A DNA stretch of 64,000 nt, from positions 1,949,501 through 2,013,500 of the forward strand of contig CM032117.1 in assembly GCA_018894105.1 (NCBI GenBank), given 5' to 3'. Below, in pieces: positions 11,929 to 25,264 of this stretch. Numbering within the stretch: position 1 is the first letter of the stretch; every line of letters begins with the position of its first letter. The notes beneath the pieces are model-generated. The model saw only the letters and a program-made list of their open reading frames with translations. It searched no databases and had not been told where the DNA came from. The stretch is from Jacaranda mimosifolia (taxonomy: Eukaryota > Streptophyta > Magnoliopsida > Lamiales > Bignoniaceae). The translations under genes and the position numbers were made by a program.

Positions 11929-12790
11929 CTATGCAGCTAGGGGAAAGATAAGAATGAATATTACCAGACCGAACTCTTGACTTATCAGGCCGTGGTGGCC
12001 AATTGGTGGCAACAGCTTCTAGCATTTCTATAATAAGCACTATCCAGAAAAGTAGCTTCTTCATCCAATAATTATATATAGTTGTGGAAATTTCAAAATA
12101 GTTGATTTTTTTAGCAATAAGCTAAAGCAGTTTATTGATGGTTTATCAACATTTTCAGAATCATCAAGGAAACCGGATACTTCCCGTTTCTCCATGTAGC
12201 TGCATGTTGTATCCTAGCCTATCTCAAAGTTCAACAGTTTCATAAAACAGATCAATAGAGCAAATATCCAAGCAAAACGGAGGGATAGTGGAAGAAGAAA
12301 AAATGTTAAGAAAACATTCAATTTAGAGAAAAAGAAGAAGATAATGGAACAGGTACAACCTTCAAATAAATGTTATTAATACATACACTACATTGACGTT
12401 TTCTGTGTACAATAATGATCAGTTATTTTTCAAAATGAATAAGTACATGAATTTTTCAATAGGGAACAAGCTTGAAGGGAAGTGTCAATGTCATTTGCAA
12501 GTATGTAACATCATTAAATTTTAGTTACAACTTTTTGAATTACTCAAAAAACTAAAATTCCATCTTCATGTATTAACAAGTTAAAGAAAACCACAATGAT
12601 ATGTATTTATGGCTAAAGATCTAGGCATCAAGACATATGCATACCTCTAATCATGTTAAATGTCTGAAGTAAAACTCTAAGTCTGATCAACATGAAGCAA
12701 GCTCGAGAACTCATAGATGCTAAGCAACCAACTTTCATGCTGTCTTTGATATAGCCCTTGAAAGTAATGTACTGATTGGCTATTTACAAT
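11050..12790 (-). repeat. Second copy of the mannanase-5'/TPP2-3' block, strongly decayed
   Basis: This block repeats the order seen at 4.70-7.77 kb. The part 11090-11180 matches 4710-4790 (both read on minus as R-F-G-D-I-D-M-L-N-A-I). The part 11950-12065 encodes the mannanase signal-peptide exon MKKLLFWIVLIIEMLEAVAT followed by a donor-like gtaatatt. The part 12100-12370 matches 5560-5830 up to the TPP2 exon edge. The part 12500-12790 matches 7430-7770. The TPP2 catalytic exons present in copy 1 are deleted here. A microsatellite (CA)n(TA)n lies at 11895-11928. No intact gene remains. Confidence 0.7.
11895..11928. repeat. (CA)n(TA)n compound microsatellite
   Basis: About ten CA units run directly into about eight TA units, inside the decayed duplicated block. 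Confidence 0.95.
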
Positions 12791-13860
12791 TAGACATTAT
12801 CAAAATTTCAATCAACAAGAAAATATAGGATAAGTAGTCATAATAACAGAAAAGTTGTCTATTAAGGAGCAAGAGAGAGAAAAAGGAGAAAGAGAGAAGC
12901 CTTAACTGAAATTGAACCCAAGAAGATTTAGAGTCTGGACCAGAAAAGAGAAAGAGACATGGCACAAAAGCGATTCATATATTCTTGAAATTTTATTTGA
13001 AATTCTCAAACAACAGTTGTTGTACTGGAAAGTTCTTGATGTTAAGGGAGAGAGACATCTAAATAGAAAACCTGATTTTATCTGCCTGGTCCCAGTTAAA
13101 GGGGGCAGTGCTCAGTTAATCTCCTTTTCTCAGCTGGCAAGCTATTGTTAGAGCACATTCCCACCCAACTATCAAAGATAAAATTCCAAACCATGGGTCA
13201 GCAGGAAGAAGATAAATTTCAATTTCAGAACAGAAAATTCTATTTTCTCACTTTTTACCAAATTAAGGAAAAAAAAATAACATGGATTTACGGCTAAAGA
13301 GAAAGGCATCAACAACTATAGGTTACCTATGGGGAGAAATTTCTGGAGAAAAACTTGAATCCTGCTCAGCATTAAACAAGTTTGAGCATTCAAGGATGCT
13401 AGCAACCCGCTTTCCTGAAGTCTTTGAGCGATGTATAATGGAAACTTGAAAGCAAAGAGATATGATGGGCTTATTCAGTAAAATAAAGAAGCAAAATATA
13501 AGGTTTTAGTGAATTTCTCATCCTCAGTAGAAGATGACAATATAACAGGCCTATACTAAATGAGGTTAAGCCTAGACACACAATATCATGGCGATAACTC
13601 TTGAAATACAAGAAACATGATGATAGCTCCTTAAAGAAAAAAACAACAACCACTGCATGTTGATAACTCTTAAATCTTGCTTCATGATGAGAAAACTGAA
13701 GGAAGCTTTAATGTTAAAAGCAGCAGCTATTTAGGACTAGACAGTTAATTCTCGGTATTGTAGGATGTTTGGATCAATGAGACCATATATTCGAAATGAT
13801 ACATTATTTGCAATCCATGATCATGCCTCCAAGCTGGATAACGGATAGTTGCTTGAGAAA
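12791..13860. other. Diverged duplicated spacer with an unassigned exon-like piece
   Basis: The part 13220-13460 is the third relative of the 7.43-7.77 and 12.5-12.79 kb stretches. Its minus strand reads KRVASILECSNLFNAEQD followed by SSFSPEISPHR without a stop, ending at a cctatgg/ggtaacc-like edge. I do not recognise the family. No other support for a gene. Confidence 0.4.
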
Positions 13861-13930
13861 CCATTTGCCCAGCTCAAAGATGACGTAAGCCATCATTACC
13901 GAGGGCGCAGCTTTTTCGACAGTTATTAAA
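13861..13930 (-). repeat. Exon-like repeat family 'P', copy 3 (one base lost)
   Basis: The minus strand reads VEKAAPS; restoring the reading by ignoring a one-base loss gives the residues E-K-A-A-L-G-N-D-G-L. This is the version closest to the EKDAALGNGGLG motif of alpha-glucan phosphorylase. It is a broken fragment. Confidence 0.4.
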
Positions 13931-14860
13931 ATCTATTTCCAACAATTGTAATCCTGAATGATACTATGAGCCAAAAACATGACAACAAACAACCATAAAG
14001 GTAGGACTTATAACCTGTAAAGAAAAAGAAATACAGGAATGCGTATAAGCATTTGATGATACATTGATACCAATATTGACAACACTTTATACATGAAATT
14101 CCTTCTAAACTTTTAAACTTGCTGATCAGAAAACTAGAGAGGTAAACAAACATTGATGTCATGTTAAAAACCATGCTGAAATCATGTCTAGGAAAATTGT
14201 GCAGGTCAAAATAAAAAAAAAGTCTCTCATGAAACCACAAAAACCAAAAGATAACATCATAGCAACCCTCAGTAGCTATGGAACACTCCGTTTCTCTGGC
14301 CCCCACAACCTTCTATCTTACTATCAAGCAAGCCCAAGAAGAGAAACATGTGCAAAATTCTTCCCATGTATTGTGACAAGATAGCACCCTATCCTTAAAT
14401 CAAATAATCGAGGCTTCTAAATAAATTCCAAAAGAATGAACAGAATGACGTAAAAGATAGTAAAGTTGTAAAGAGGCATAGTATAAATCTGGAGATCATT
14501 ACCTGTTATGCTTCAACGTGTAAGGAATCTGGAGCTACCATGTACTTGACATAATGAAAATATCCTTAAGTAAAGTCATAACTTTACAAAAAATACCTTT
14601 CCCCATTGGCTCTCCTGTTTCCAAGTGGTTCCAAACCCAGCACCAAATTTTTCACCCATCATCACTTCTCCATCACAGTACCTCATACATTACCATGTTC
14701 TTCATTTTGTCAAGATTCTCAGAACTTTGGCCCAAATCATAATATAAAATATCTATGAAATCATAAATGGAGCACTAACCTTACTTGAATTACAGGGAGA
14801 CGACCTATTTTCTGATCGAAAACTGTACCTCTGTGCTAGATAATTAGTTGTTGAAAGACC
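13931..14860. other. No supported gene
   Basis: A 126-codon minus-strand open frame (13926-14306) is rich in Phe, Leu and Tyr because of AT-rich text, and has no recognisable domain. Related text around 14.6-14.73 kb matches 9.78-9.88 kb (plus-strand 'catcacttctccatcacagtacctcatacat'), another sign of old block duplication. Confidence 0.45.
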
Positions 14861-14975
14861 CTCTTGCAAAGCTGAAAAACAAGGTAAGCCACAATTCCTG
14901 AGGGTAGTGTCTTCTTCTTTTGTGAGCTTATAAGTTTTCTGAATAATGAACCAGGACGAGTGAGGAGCCATATAA
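14861..14975 (-). repeat. Exon-like repeat family 'P', copy 4
   Basis: The minus strand reads SWFIIQKTYKLTKEEDTTLR then NCGLPCFSALQ, colinear with copies at 9.6 and 8.05 kb. It is open but has lost the NGG of the motif. Downstream text (14.98-15.35 kb, GA-rich) matches the surroundings of the other copies. Confidence 0.4.
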
Positions 14976-15298
14976 GGAAAGTAAATTTATAAACAAGTTG
15001 GCAAAAGAAACTATACAATTAGTATATTGAATAACAGGAAAAAAGAAAAAAAAAATAAATAAATAAAAAGAAGGTTGTCTATTAACGAGTGAGAGACAGA
15101 AAAGGAAAAGGAAAGAGAGAGACTGGGCTTGAAGGCAAGGAGAGTTTGCATCAATAGGGACAAGAGACATGGAACCAAAAGCTCTTCTAGTGATTCTTAA
15201 AATTTTGTTTGAAATTCATGATCAACAATTACCTTACTGGATATTTCTTCAAATTAAGGTAGAGAGACATGTATTAGTGTGTGAACGATGAGTGATAC

Positions 15299-15321
15299 AG
15301 AGAGAGAGAGAGAGAGAGAGA
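15299..15321. repeat. (GA)n microsatellite
   Basis: About eleven uninterrupted GA units. Confidence 0.95.
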
Positions 15322-15599
15322 TGATGCCTCTGGAAGTTTTTGTATCCTTACAGCAAAAGTATTGCAGCTTTCTTCCCAATTCCTTAAGATGAACAACAAG
15401 AAGAAGATACAACAAAATGAGTAAGTGGGCTCAGCTAGCAATTGCAGTAATTAAGCCTGAAACCAATTACCAGATATCAGACTGTGCAGATAGAATTGTG
15501 GTAAGGGTAACTAAGTCTGATGCAAACTGCCAGATACCAGCGACACAATGGTTATAGGTTAACCATGTTTTTTTGATACTTTTGCAGTGGCTGGTGCTA

Positions 15600-18120
15600 C
15601 CATTTAATAACAAGTAAAAGAACATAGGACAGCATAACAAGTATTATGACATTTAACATGTCTGCATCATCAAATCTGCAGTTTACTTCTCAAACTATAA
15701 AGAAGCACCAGACTGTAATCCTAAATGTATTTGAAAATATCTACTATCCAAGCAATAAACAATTTATTATTTCAAAACTTGATGATGGAAATTAGCAAAA
15801 TTACGAATTTAATGTGATATCATGATATGCAATTGTCCCTACATAAGCCAAATTGAACTTGTTAAGATTTATACATGAAACAAAATAGATGGTATGGTAG
15901 TCAGTACCTTCATAAAACCTTTCTGCATAACTGTTAAAAAGATCATTTCCATCAAACTCCATAATCTTCCTTTCAACTCTTCCCACATAACATCCTTGCT
16001 GAAGATGCCAAGTTATACAAGGATAATTATAAATGTTTAACAACTAAAAAACTATAAAAATTTCCAATATCCGATTATGAAAAGACAACATACTTTGTGA
16101 GTTGTGTGGGAGATGACTGGCGAGAAGATCAACATGAATTTTCTCCACTTAACCAGGTTACACCATGTAAGTTGTAAATGGGAGGACTTGGAAGGCAATT
16201 GACTATGCTCTCTTGCACAAGCATTCTTCATTATTGAGCATCAGTGTGCACCGTCCCACTCAAAACTAACAGATAATATTGTTTGCATGAAATTCTAAAC
16301 AAACTCTTATGAGTGTGAGACAAAGAGCTAAGGGAAACTGCCCTGCAAAAATAGCCTAAAGTAACGTAAGCACTACAAAGAAACAAATAACTAGCTATTT
16401 CACTAGAATAACGCTTATTCTATATGATTTAGACAAGTGCTATATCAAGGCTTACTGATGAAAGATCTCAATTCTTTAGCAATAACATTCAAAAGATGCA
16501 AATCGTCCTCCAATACTATATTATAAAAATCAATCAAAAGCTTGGGAGATGTCATACATGAAATAAATTTGCTTATAGATTCTAGTAATGACTAGCATAC
16601 AGTTTCTAAAATTTCCTTAGTTTCCATATTAAGGAATCTACTTCAAGGAAGTAGCATAAAATACTTTTATTAGAAAATAGTAGAACATGAAATCATTTTG
16701 AAGCATGATAATCAATGTGCATTTTTTTAAGTCTGATTAGAAGGCTTGATACGTGAAAGGAATGCAATTCTGTTTAAATTCTTCACAGAAGAATTTATCC
16801 AACATCCATTCAGATGACATGTAGTTTTACCAATCATTCCTTATCCCCTCATCAAGAAAAACTCATTAGCAAGTTACGAGAATATAAAAATTATTTACAC
16901 TTTTCATTATCATACTTATTATTAAGCAGAAAATCATGCCAAAAGATGAAACCGGTATGCATCTAAAATCTAAACTTAAATATTGTTTTAAGCATGAGAT
17001 CAAATTTTCAATGCCACTAATTGGATGTTTGAAGTAGTGGCATAAAAAGACTTGTGATGTCATTCTTAGTACAAAAGAAATGCAAAAATATTACCTCCAA
17101 TGTAAGTCTAGCATTGGTTGTCAACCTACCACAGCTAACACTTTAGGCTTGTCAACCTACCACAGCTAACACTAGCATGATTAAGAGGGAGTAAACATAC
17201 CTAGAAAATCAACTTTTGCATATGAAAAATCAATTTTCCCTTCTTTAGGCCTTTACATTCTTTAAAGATGGGGAAAGGAGGTTAAGAGTTCACGAAAAAT
17301 CGAACATAACTTACATATAGTGCAAAATCTGATGCATGAATGTACACATAGGGCCAAACTGGAAAGGGTGATGTGGGGACCTGAAAAAGAAAAATGGTTT
17401 AGCTCATCGGCATCCCCAAATGATGTTACAATTCATATATAAAATGCAAGTAGGAGTAATATAAGGTCAAACCTACCCCATCAATCACTTGATTTACCAG
17501 TTTTTGGGAAATGTAAGTTTAGATCAAATACTGATATGCAATAATCAAAGCTTCTTTTTTTCTTCTCTTTCTGATAATGATATGTAGTAATCAAAGTGAT
17601 TTTTAGCAATAAACTAAAGTGGAGTATAGATCGTCTATTAACATTTGGAATCGAAGGTAAGCCAAATACTCACTGTTTTTCTCCAGGTATCCACACTTGG
17701 AATCCTAATCCATCTGAAAATTCATCTTCAACCATCCCAAAATTTATCCATGAAGCACAACTCCAAGCAAAGAAAAGAAAAGAGATACAATTAAAGTATG
17801 ACATAAAAGGTTCTAGAAATTATAGAAAAGCACAAAAAATTTCAAAACAAAAGATAAAAAGCAATAAATTAGGTCTCATACTACTACGTTGAACTTTCTT
17901 GTTTGCAGTATTGACTCTCTGTCAAAAGATGACAAGAAAATGGATTTTTCAAATTAAGAAGAGGTTTCCCACAAAGAATGACTTGGAAACATAACCTGCT
18001 AGTGTACAGTTGCAATGCAAGTATATAGCATCCATTAAGTTTAAAACCAATAGACAACATTGCAGATAATGGAAAAAAGGCATATCCCAACAGCATATCA
18101 GAGTTACAAGCAAAAGAATA
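15600..18120 (-). repeat. Third copy of the mannanase-5'/TPP2-3' block, most decayed, with an internal insertion
   Basis: The part 15645-15720 matches 4.72-4.79 and 11.10-11.18 kb (catcaaatctgcag.ttacttctcaaa). The part 17460-17900 matches 5.45-5.80 and 11.95-12.33 kb, including 'aatactcactgtttttctccaggta' and 'ccatgaagca'. Between them about 1.1 kb (roughly 16.2-17.38 kb) has no counterpart in the other copies and is probably inserted. The open frame at 17596-17892 is a by-product of this decayed block. Confidence 0.55.
17118..17173. repeat. Two direct copies of a 25-bp word
   Basis: The word ttgtcaacctaccacagcta plus acact occurs at 17118-17142 and again at 17149-17173, separated by six bases. 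It looks like a simple local slippage duplication. Confidence 0.9.
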
Positions 18121-19019
18121 TGAAAATTATTTGTTCAATGTAATTTAAAGGTAGCACCTGCATCTCCCTTGGATCCAAAATCTTCCACCATCCCTTGTAA
18201 TGTTTAATTGCTTCATAACCAGACAAGACCTAGATAGGTGTCTGACTCAGGATGGAAGTTATATGGCCCAGGAATGACCATGAAATGACAGCATGCTGGC
18301 AAAATGCCTAATAATTCCAAGAAGGTAAAATAATATGAGATAAATAGATGTAAAAATGCCTATAACAACAAAAAAAGGGTTTTGGATTCATAGTCACATA
18401 GAGCATAATAACATGTGGAGACTAATGTGAAGGGGATATTTAAAATCTTAACTAGTATATGTAAACCACCAAACAAAAATTGACTCTTATTAGACTTGGA
18501 GCCAAAAGAGGTTAGCAGATAAAATGGAGACACTAGCATTTGAACATAATAGTATGTCCATACACATCACTACAACTGTTTTTCAATGGTTTTATCCATG
18601 CATCAAAAAATTTTATCCCACCCACACAACACACTTCCACCCAAAAGGGGATCCTGCACCATCAATTATAAAAAAGGAAATAGTAACTAAAAGTAACAGA
18701 AAAGGGAAAATGACATCAACAGCTATGTATAAGATCCAAAGCAAAAAGGTTAAAAACAGAGAAATGAAAGAATCAATGAGAATAGATACAGCAAAAGCAA
18801 AAAGGAGATTTATAGAATGGAATGAGAAATGAACTTAATACGCAGAAACATGTCAAAAGAAACTGTCATAACTGAAATTTGCCAACCTAGGTAAAACACC
18901 AGCACTGGTGGAGAACTTCAAACGCATCAAGCAGTGATGACACAAGTTCCATAAAAAAGGTAAGAGGTCAGCAAATTATAAGATACTACATACCAATACG
19001 CAAAGCCACCTGAAATGCA
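18121..19019. other. No supported gene
   Basis: The plus-strand frame at 18524-18832 is Lys-rich, AT-driven and has no domain. The stretch separates the third mannanase/TPP2 block from the SGR6 pseudogene. Confidence 0.45.
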
Positions 19020-22000
19020 TCCTGTACTGGCCATCTTTCATGGCTATATCTCTCGCTGTAGCAGCAAACAATTCATCAAAAACAATTCTTGAGATGGTAC
19101 TTCTTCCGGCAGTTAAAGAAATTAATCAGGAGATTAAAATTGAATAAAATTGAATCCTCTGCACAATCATTTTGCCATGACAACAAGAGAACCAATAAGT
19201 AACAATAAAAAGAGACTATGGCAAGATCTTTTGCCACCATCACCGGGTGAAGATGAATGACAAATAAGAAGGGTACAGCACAGCGTGTTTATTGACGTAA
19301 GTACTTCTCAGTTACATGAATTGCAGCAGAAAGCAAAGATTGTTTCATCCTGACGTCATATCCATAAGGACTTCTGGTACAGCAATATGATGGTACCAAA
19401 ATCAGCCAGCTAATAAGAAGACTTGGGTATATAATTTACAGAGAAAGAGATGTCGTTCTGATGCATAAGATAACAAAACCATAACAATGTCGCCAATTCC
19501 AAACAAGGTTAAGATAAATTTCCATACCTAGAAAATCAATAGCAGTCATAACTGCCTGCTTCGTTCTGTGATAGCATACAGTAAGAAGATAGTAAAGCAT
19601 ATTAGGCCCCTGTCAGACAACACAGAAAGAGTATCATATAGGGAAAACAAAACCAGACTAGTTGCAGCCCAACACAAAAAACAAATATGTTAGCAATATG
19701 TCAACATTTTGCTGGTTGAAACTAGGACCCAAAACAGTCAAATTTCCCATACAATAAATTAGGTTCTGTTCATTCCCAAAATCTTAAAAGTACAGTACAT
19801 GATTCATGCACTAGCAACATTGCTGAGACCCTTAATGAACATGACACTCTCAATAAATATCTGATATTTATCTGTTTTATATTGGAGGCAAAATCTTCCT
19901 GGCAACTTATGTAATTATTAATCATAATTCAACCCTAGGAAAGACTTACACTTGTGCTTTTAGATGACTGAAGGTCAACCAATGACTGAAGAGGAAGAAT
20001 ATGCCACAAGTTTCAAACCTCCTACCACTAGAACAATATAAATTCAAGTGCAGATGGTCAGCCACACACTATATATTAAAATTAAATAACAATAACAAAT
20101 ATATTTGAATTTCTTAAGTATTATTATTACAGCTGTACCATAAATATCTGACATCCACCATTTATGTAAGGAGGCATGTGCCACATGATTGGAGAAGTAA
20201 CCAATTATCTTTTTAATTATGCTTCACACTACACAAGTTCCACGCAGTTATTCAATTGAAAAAATAAGTTCCATAAAATGCAAAATTTAGGCAACATGAG
20301 GAAAAAAAATAATGGAGTTTGCGAGTAAAAAAGAAAAAGCTCCATGCACAACAGCATCTCATTCTTCCACTTTAGCCCTATCAGAAAATAATGACAGAGT
20401 CCTGAAATGGAGTTTGCGTGATTCAGAGTGAGATACATAGAACTGGTACTTCTAGAATATCTACATGCATATGATACCAGATACAATTGAAGATATCTCA
20501 AGTTAAATAACCAAAGAGAAGTTCAATGATAGAGAATTTATTGTCAGACTACAAGCAACCTACATTTTTTGATACCGTAATAGGAAAAAATCAATGGCCA
20601 GGTTTTCTCGGCTTCATAGATAACCAAATGCTAAATATACCAATTTCTTGAGTCCTTCTATTCCTACTCACTGTAATATCAGAAGTTCTAAAACTCACAG
20701 ATGAAAAACTACTACTTCAATGGAGATCCCTCTGATTATCAACCATCATCATCACATATTACATCTAAGATTAATATATCATACTGTAAGTGACAACTAG
20801 GTATCTGGAAATTCTTATTCCATAAAGTTCTACAAAGATGTAATAGGACTTAGGAGCTAGAAAGAAGCCATCAGCCTCAGTGTATACCTTTTCAAGATAC
20901 CATCACCAACATTATCAAGGATGTTTTGTAGCTTATCCAGAACTGTGTCCAAGTGCAACACAGCAACCTAGTTGTCAATACAGCAGCAAGTTATAAGCAT
21001 TGTTTACTCAATAGGATCAGCTCAACAAAACTCCTGTTCCCAAGACAATTCATGGCCTTTGCCAAACCAAGAGTATTCATTGACAAAGCATATCAGCTTC
21101 CATCCATATCAAATCAATCTTAGCATGGACATAGCGTACTTTCTGCAGCAAAATGCCAAGACATCTACACTAGGAAAGACCGACTAATTTCAGCTCCAGT
21201 TGCACCATATAAAGATTTCTCAATGAACTAGATTAAACAAAAAAGACCAGAAATCTAAACATAGAGCACGATGATGCATGTCAAAAAGTACATGTAAGCA
21301 CGAAGTATTGAAATCATTGAAAGCTTAGCAACTTAATTGAACTCCACAAGTTCAATCACTACTGGTCTGATATAAGTTATTTGCATTCTCATTGAAATTT
21401 CCAACTCGAAGACAAAGTAACAATTTCCTTGTGATTCAAAGCCCACAAAACAGAACAACTAACACACATTGGTGATATAGAGCCAGAAAACAGTAAAAGT
21501 AAACTGAAAATTAGAATCAGAATAAGGGGATACAGCAATATAGAAAATAGGATAGTCTAGATTCTAGAAGATAAAAATCCAGCACAAATTTCTACAATTT
21601 CTTTTCCTGAATAATATGTTAGAAAGCATCAAAAATCAAAACAAATACATGAAAAGGCATGAAAAGTTTGCAGAACAAAGAAAAGTGGTTGTCCCATGTG
21701 TAGGACCTGGTGGCAAAAAAGCTAACATTATGAAGCAGCAATATAGAGATGTGGGGGGTCTTACCTGACCCAAATATAAAAGAGACCTACATTATAACGT
21801 CTCATACCTGTAAAGCAAAACAGAGTGCTCATTGTCAGATGAAAAAGGTTCGTATTGTTTAGCAAAAGAATTTCCTGAGAAATCACCTAATCTACATCCT
21901 GAATCACAATCCAATGATTCTGCAACACTGTTGGCCACAGATGAAGTATATAAGTAGCACGCACCAAAAATAGTGGTCCCTGTCAATTGTTAAACTTGGA

Positions 22001-23973
22001 TGACTGAATTAAGAGCAAAGAATCAAACACATAGTACAACTAGAAGAATTTCATAACTATCAACACACTACTTTACATATGGAGAGAAAGAAGCATGATG
22101 TGAGAAGTTCAAAGAGCCCCAATATGAACCTTTATTTCTTCTACTTAGCCAATGTCAGCTGGTCCTAAACATGTTTCTCATTTATAAAAGGCTATGAAAT
22201 GAAGTATATTACTTTAGAAATACAAAGGTCAACAAGAGCCAGCACAGCTTACATTAATAATCATGTCATCCCAAGTCTCTTGATATAATGGATCTTGCTG
22301 TAGGTCTCCCTGATCACTCACATAAGCTTCGGCAATTTAGAGTTCACAAAAAAAGACAAACAGTTAGAACATAATTGTCAGTTTGTGTCTATCTTGTAGC
22401 TGTAAGTATACAATGTGACAAAAAAATCAGCATAAAATTTATAAGGAAAATGATAAGTAACAATATTCAGAAATATAAACCATCCTTTTGCAAGAATAAA
22501 AGGGTGTGAATCGTATGGACAAAATACTCAACATTATACACAAGGCTGAAATGCCAACAAATATACTATATAATTACACAAGACGACTTATTGCAAAATT
22601 ATCACTCATCAACAAGGTGCCAACTCCAATGAATTTAAAAATGCCAATGCTCCCTGAAAGTTGAAACTAAGGTTATCTTGCAATCTGTGCTCGAAATTCA
22701 TGTTTGGTGATGCTTGATCTCGAAGGTAGGCCATAGTCAATCCCACTGCAATGCTAAACACCCCCTCCCCTCCACCAAAAAAGAAAGAAAAGATCCCTAT
22801 CTCTTATTCTGACTCCACAATTTCATTTATATCTTATTAATCCAAAAGGAAAGGAACTATATGCCACATGAACAATGAAAATTGTATAATAAATAAATAC
22901 CACAAAGAATGACAAATGTATAAGCCTATCCACAAAAATAATCAACTCTCAAAATTAACAACAATATCAGAACTACATGATCAAGCTGCTTTACCTCTCA
23001 TCTTGCCAAAATAAGATGATATTCTTGAGTTATAGAGAAACTAAATGAGACAGGACCTGCAGAAACAACATATAAAGAGTCAAAAAGTTCTGCTCATTAC
23101 ACAGCCTATGCCTTGATTCCATTCTAATAATTGCTTAACTAAAAAAGAGACACTTATTGAACTAAATTTAAGTTATTGACGCAGACTCCACATAAAGGAT
23201 GTTTTCACCTACAGTCCCTTGAATCAAGATCACATCTGTGCAAATTCTCCACATGATTTATCCTCTACCATGCTTCCCAAGCTTATCGCATAGAACTGAC
23301 TGGAAAAGGTGAAACATTTCGATTCCTAATTCTGACCATTCTACTTAAAGAACTGGCATTAAAGGGTCAAGGGTATTGAACTCAAACTTTTGATTGGATA
23401 GAATTTTTTTCAGAAACTTACCATAAAGGACAATCCTCAGCCATCAGTTAATTGCCATGATTAAAATAAAGAGGAGTGGGATCACCAAGTCAAAAGATAA
23501 AGGTAAGGGATTCATACTTACAAATTTTTGGTACAAAACTCTAACCATTTCTTTCCTGAAGAACCCATTAGCGTGGCACCAGTACAACCCATGGTGCATA
23601 TAAACCTCATCCAGAATAACAAAAGGATGTCAAATGCCATAACAGGAAATTCAAAACAACATCCTAAGCTTTGCAAGTCAAATCACACAGGCTTATGGCA
23701 TTCATCAGCAACAATCAGAAAGTCTAAGGAAATAGGAACAGAAATAGTGTAAGAATCAAACAACTGCCCATAAGAATAGAATTATCTTTGAGAAAATACT
23801 TAATCTTGGCACTTGAAGAGAGGTAATTCAGAGACGACAGGGAAGATTCTCAAGCCCAATCCTATACATATACAAGAGCGTCACTGAACGAAAGAACTTA
23901 CAAGGACAGGCAGATGTAAACTTCATGCAGCAAGTACACTGGATGCAGCTCTTTGCCAATCAGCATTGAGTTC
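19020..23973 (-). pseudogene. SHOOT GRAVITROPISM 6-like HEAT-repeat (MROH family) pseudogene
   Basis: Intact SGR6 is a very large plant HEAT-repeat protein of the vacuolar/endomembrane system needed for shoot gravitropism. Exons in N-to-C order, high to low coordinate: 23973-23902 (ELNADWQRAA, then a stop); about 22740-22630 (weak, ALAFLNSLEL); about 22330-22253 (YVSDQGDLQQDPLYQETWDD then MIIN|gt); 21919-21808 (ESLDCDSGC, AKQYEPFSSDNEHSVLLYR, clean cag/gt edges); 20967-20888 (VAVLHLDTVLDKLQNILDNV); 19609-19528 (GPNMLYYLL, TKQAVMTAIDFLG); about 19115-19020 (IVFDELFAATARDIAMKDG then a frameshift before WPVQDAF). Several splice sites are intact. Most middle exons are missing; one of them is at 4512-4598. 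The last exon is frameshifted by a deletion in K-D-(…)-G-W-P. Open frames between these exons are intronic. Confidence 0.85.
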
Positions 23974-25264
23974 CTCCAGAAATAAACGCAACAAGTAATA
24001 GTATCTTAAGATTCAAACATTACCAGATAAATAATAATAATTAATTAACTAATTTTAATAAGAAAACGAATGAAACATGGAATAGAGAACAATGAAGACA
24101 GAAGCAACAAGATACAAATTTCCTTGAATAGAACCAATTTTCCATAACAATACATTCCCAGTGTTACTTTTATTTTATGAAAAGATCTAGCAAGGCAATA
24201 GAATACACAGTACAATCATAATCAATGAAACCCTTCAAGGAAATACAAGATATGGCTTTATGTAAGGAATAATCTTGCACCAAATTATCAGAGCATACAC
24301 ACATACAAATGAAAGCATAGTAGTGAAATCAGGATTTGAATCATTAACAAGATCCCTATTACCAGCAAACTGTGCTTTGTGTGTCTGCTTTGTCATCAAA
24401 CAATAATTGCAAATAATGCAAAATAAGAAAGAATTAAATGTGTTAAAATAATAATTTCATTGTCTGAACAAATGATGCTGCAACATGATTATGTAGCTCA
24501 TGCGATAAAATGCACTTCTTCAGAGACTTCTATTTTTCCCCTGCATTTGAGATAGCAAAGTAAACTTATTTTAAGATAAAAGGAAGATTACGGACAACAA
24601 ATTGTCAAAAGGACTATCGATGTCACTAAACAGATATTAAGAACTGCCTTGATAGTATTCAGATGACATGAAGAGACCTGGTATTAGAAAAAGAGGACAC
24701 TGATTTTGCTCAAATTGTAGCCGGTGAGATGACAAGATAAAGCTCATGACGCAATTCAATCTGCTTACCAAAATCTGTTTTAGAGCAATGTCTATTTTAG
24801 AGAAAATCCATAAGCACCTAATAGATGCGAAAGGGTCTATTTTAAAGAAAATAGAACCATAAGCACCTAATAGATGTGGAAGGGTACCTTTCCAGGAGAC
24901 TGAACAAAATGTCCGTTGAAAGACACCATTCATGAGTTCGCATACCGTGATGGCCAAAAGTAAAGGTTGAAGTGCTATTAATTTTTTAAAAAATCTTTTT
25001 TAAAGAAAAGGTGTCAAAAAGAGAAGCAGCTGAAACACAACCCATTCAGTTAGGAAATTAAGAGAAGAAATGATATGCACGGGACCAGTCATCTGTCATC
25101 TTCTGCCCATGCATGTCTATTCATCTACCTACTCATGCTTGGCTTTAACAGCATATTGCTTGAATTTGCACAGGGCTGCAGTCTTTGGCTGCACACAGCA
25201 TTCGTAAAGGAATTTCATAATTTTTACAGGAACTGCAAGTAAAATCTTTGAAAAGCATAGAACT

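Noticed and set aside
13926..14306. 126-codon minus-strand frame with hydrophobic composition
   Set aside because: Phe/Tyr/Leu richness follows from AT-rich text; no conserved motif, no splice context, and it lies inside the decayed duplicated region.
24637..24957. 106-codon minus-strand frame in tandem unit 1
   Set aside because: The matching place in unit 2 carries a stop and frame changes, so the frame is not conserved even between nearly identical copies.
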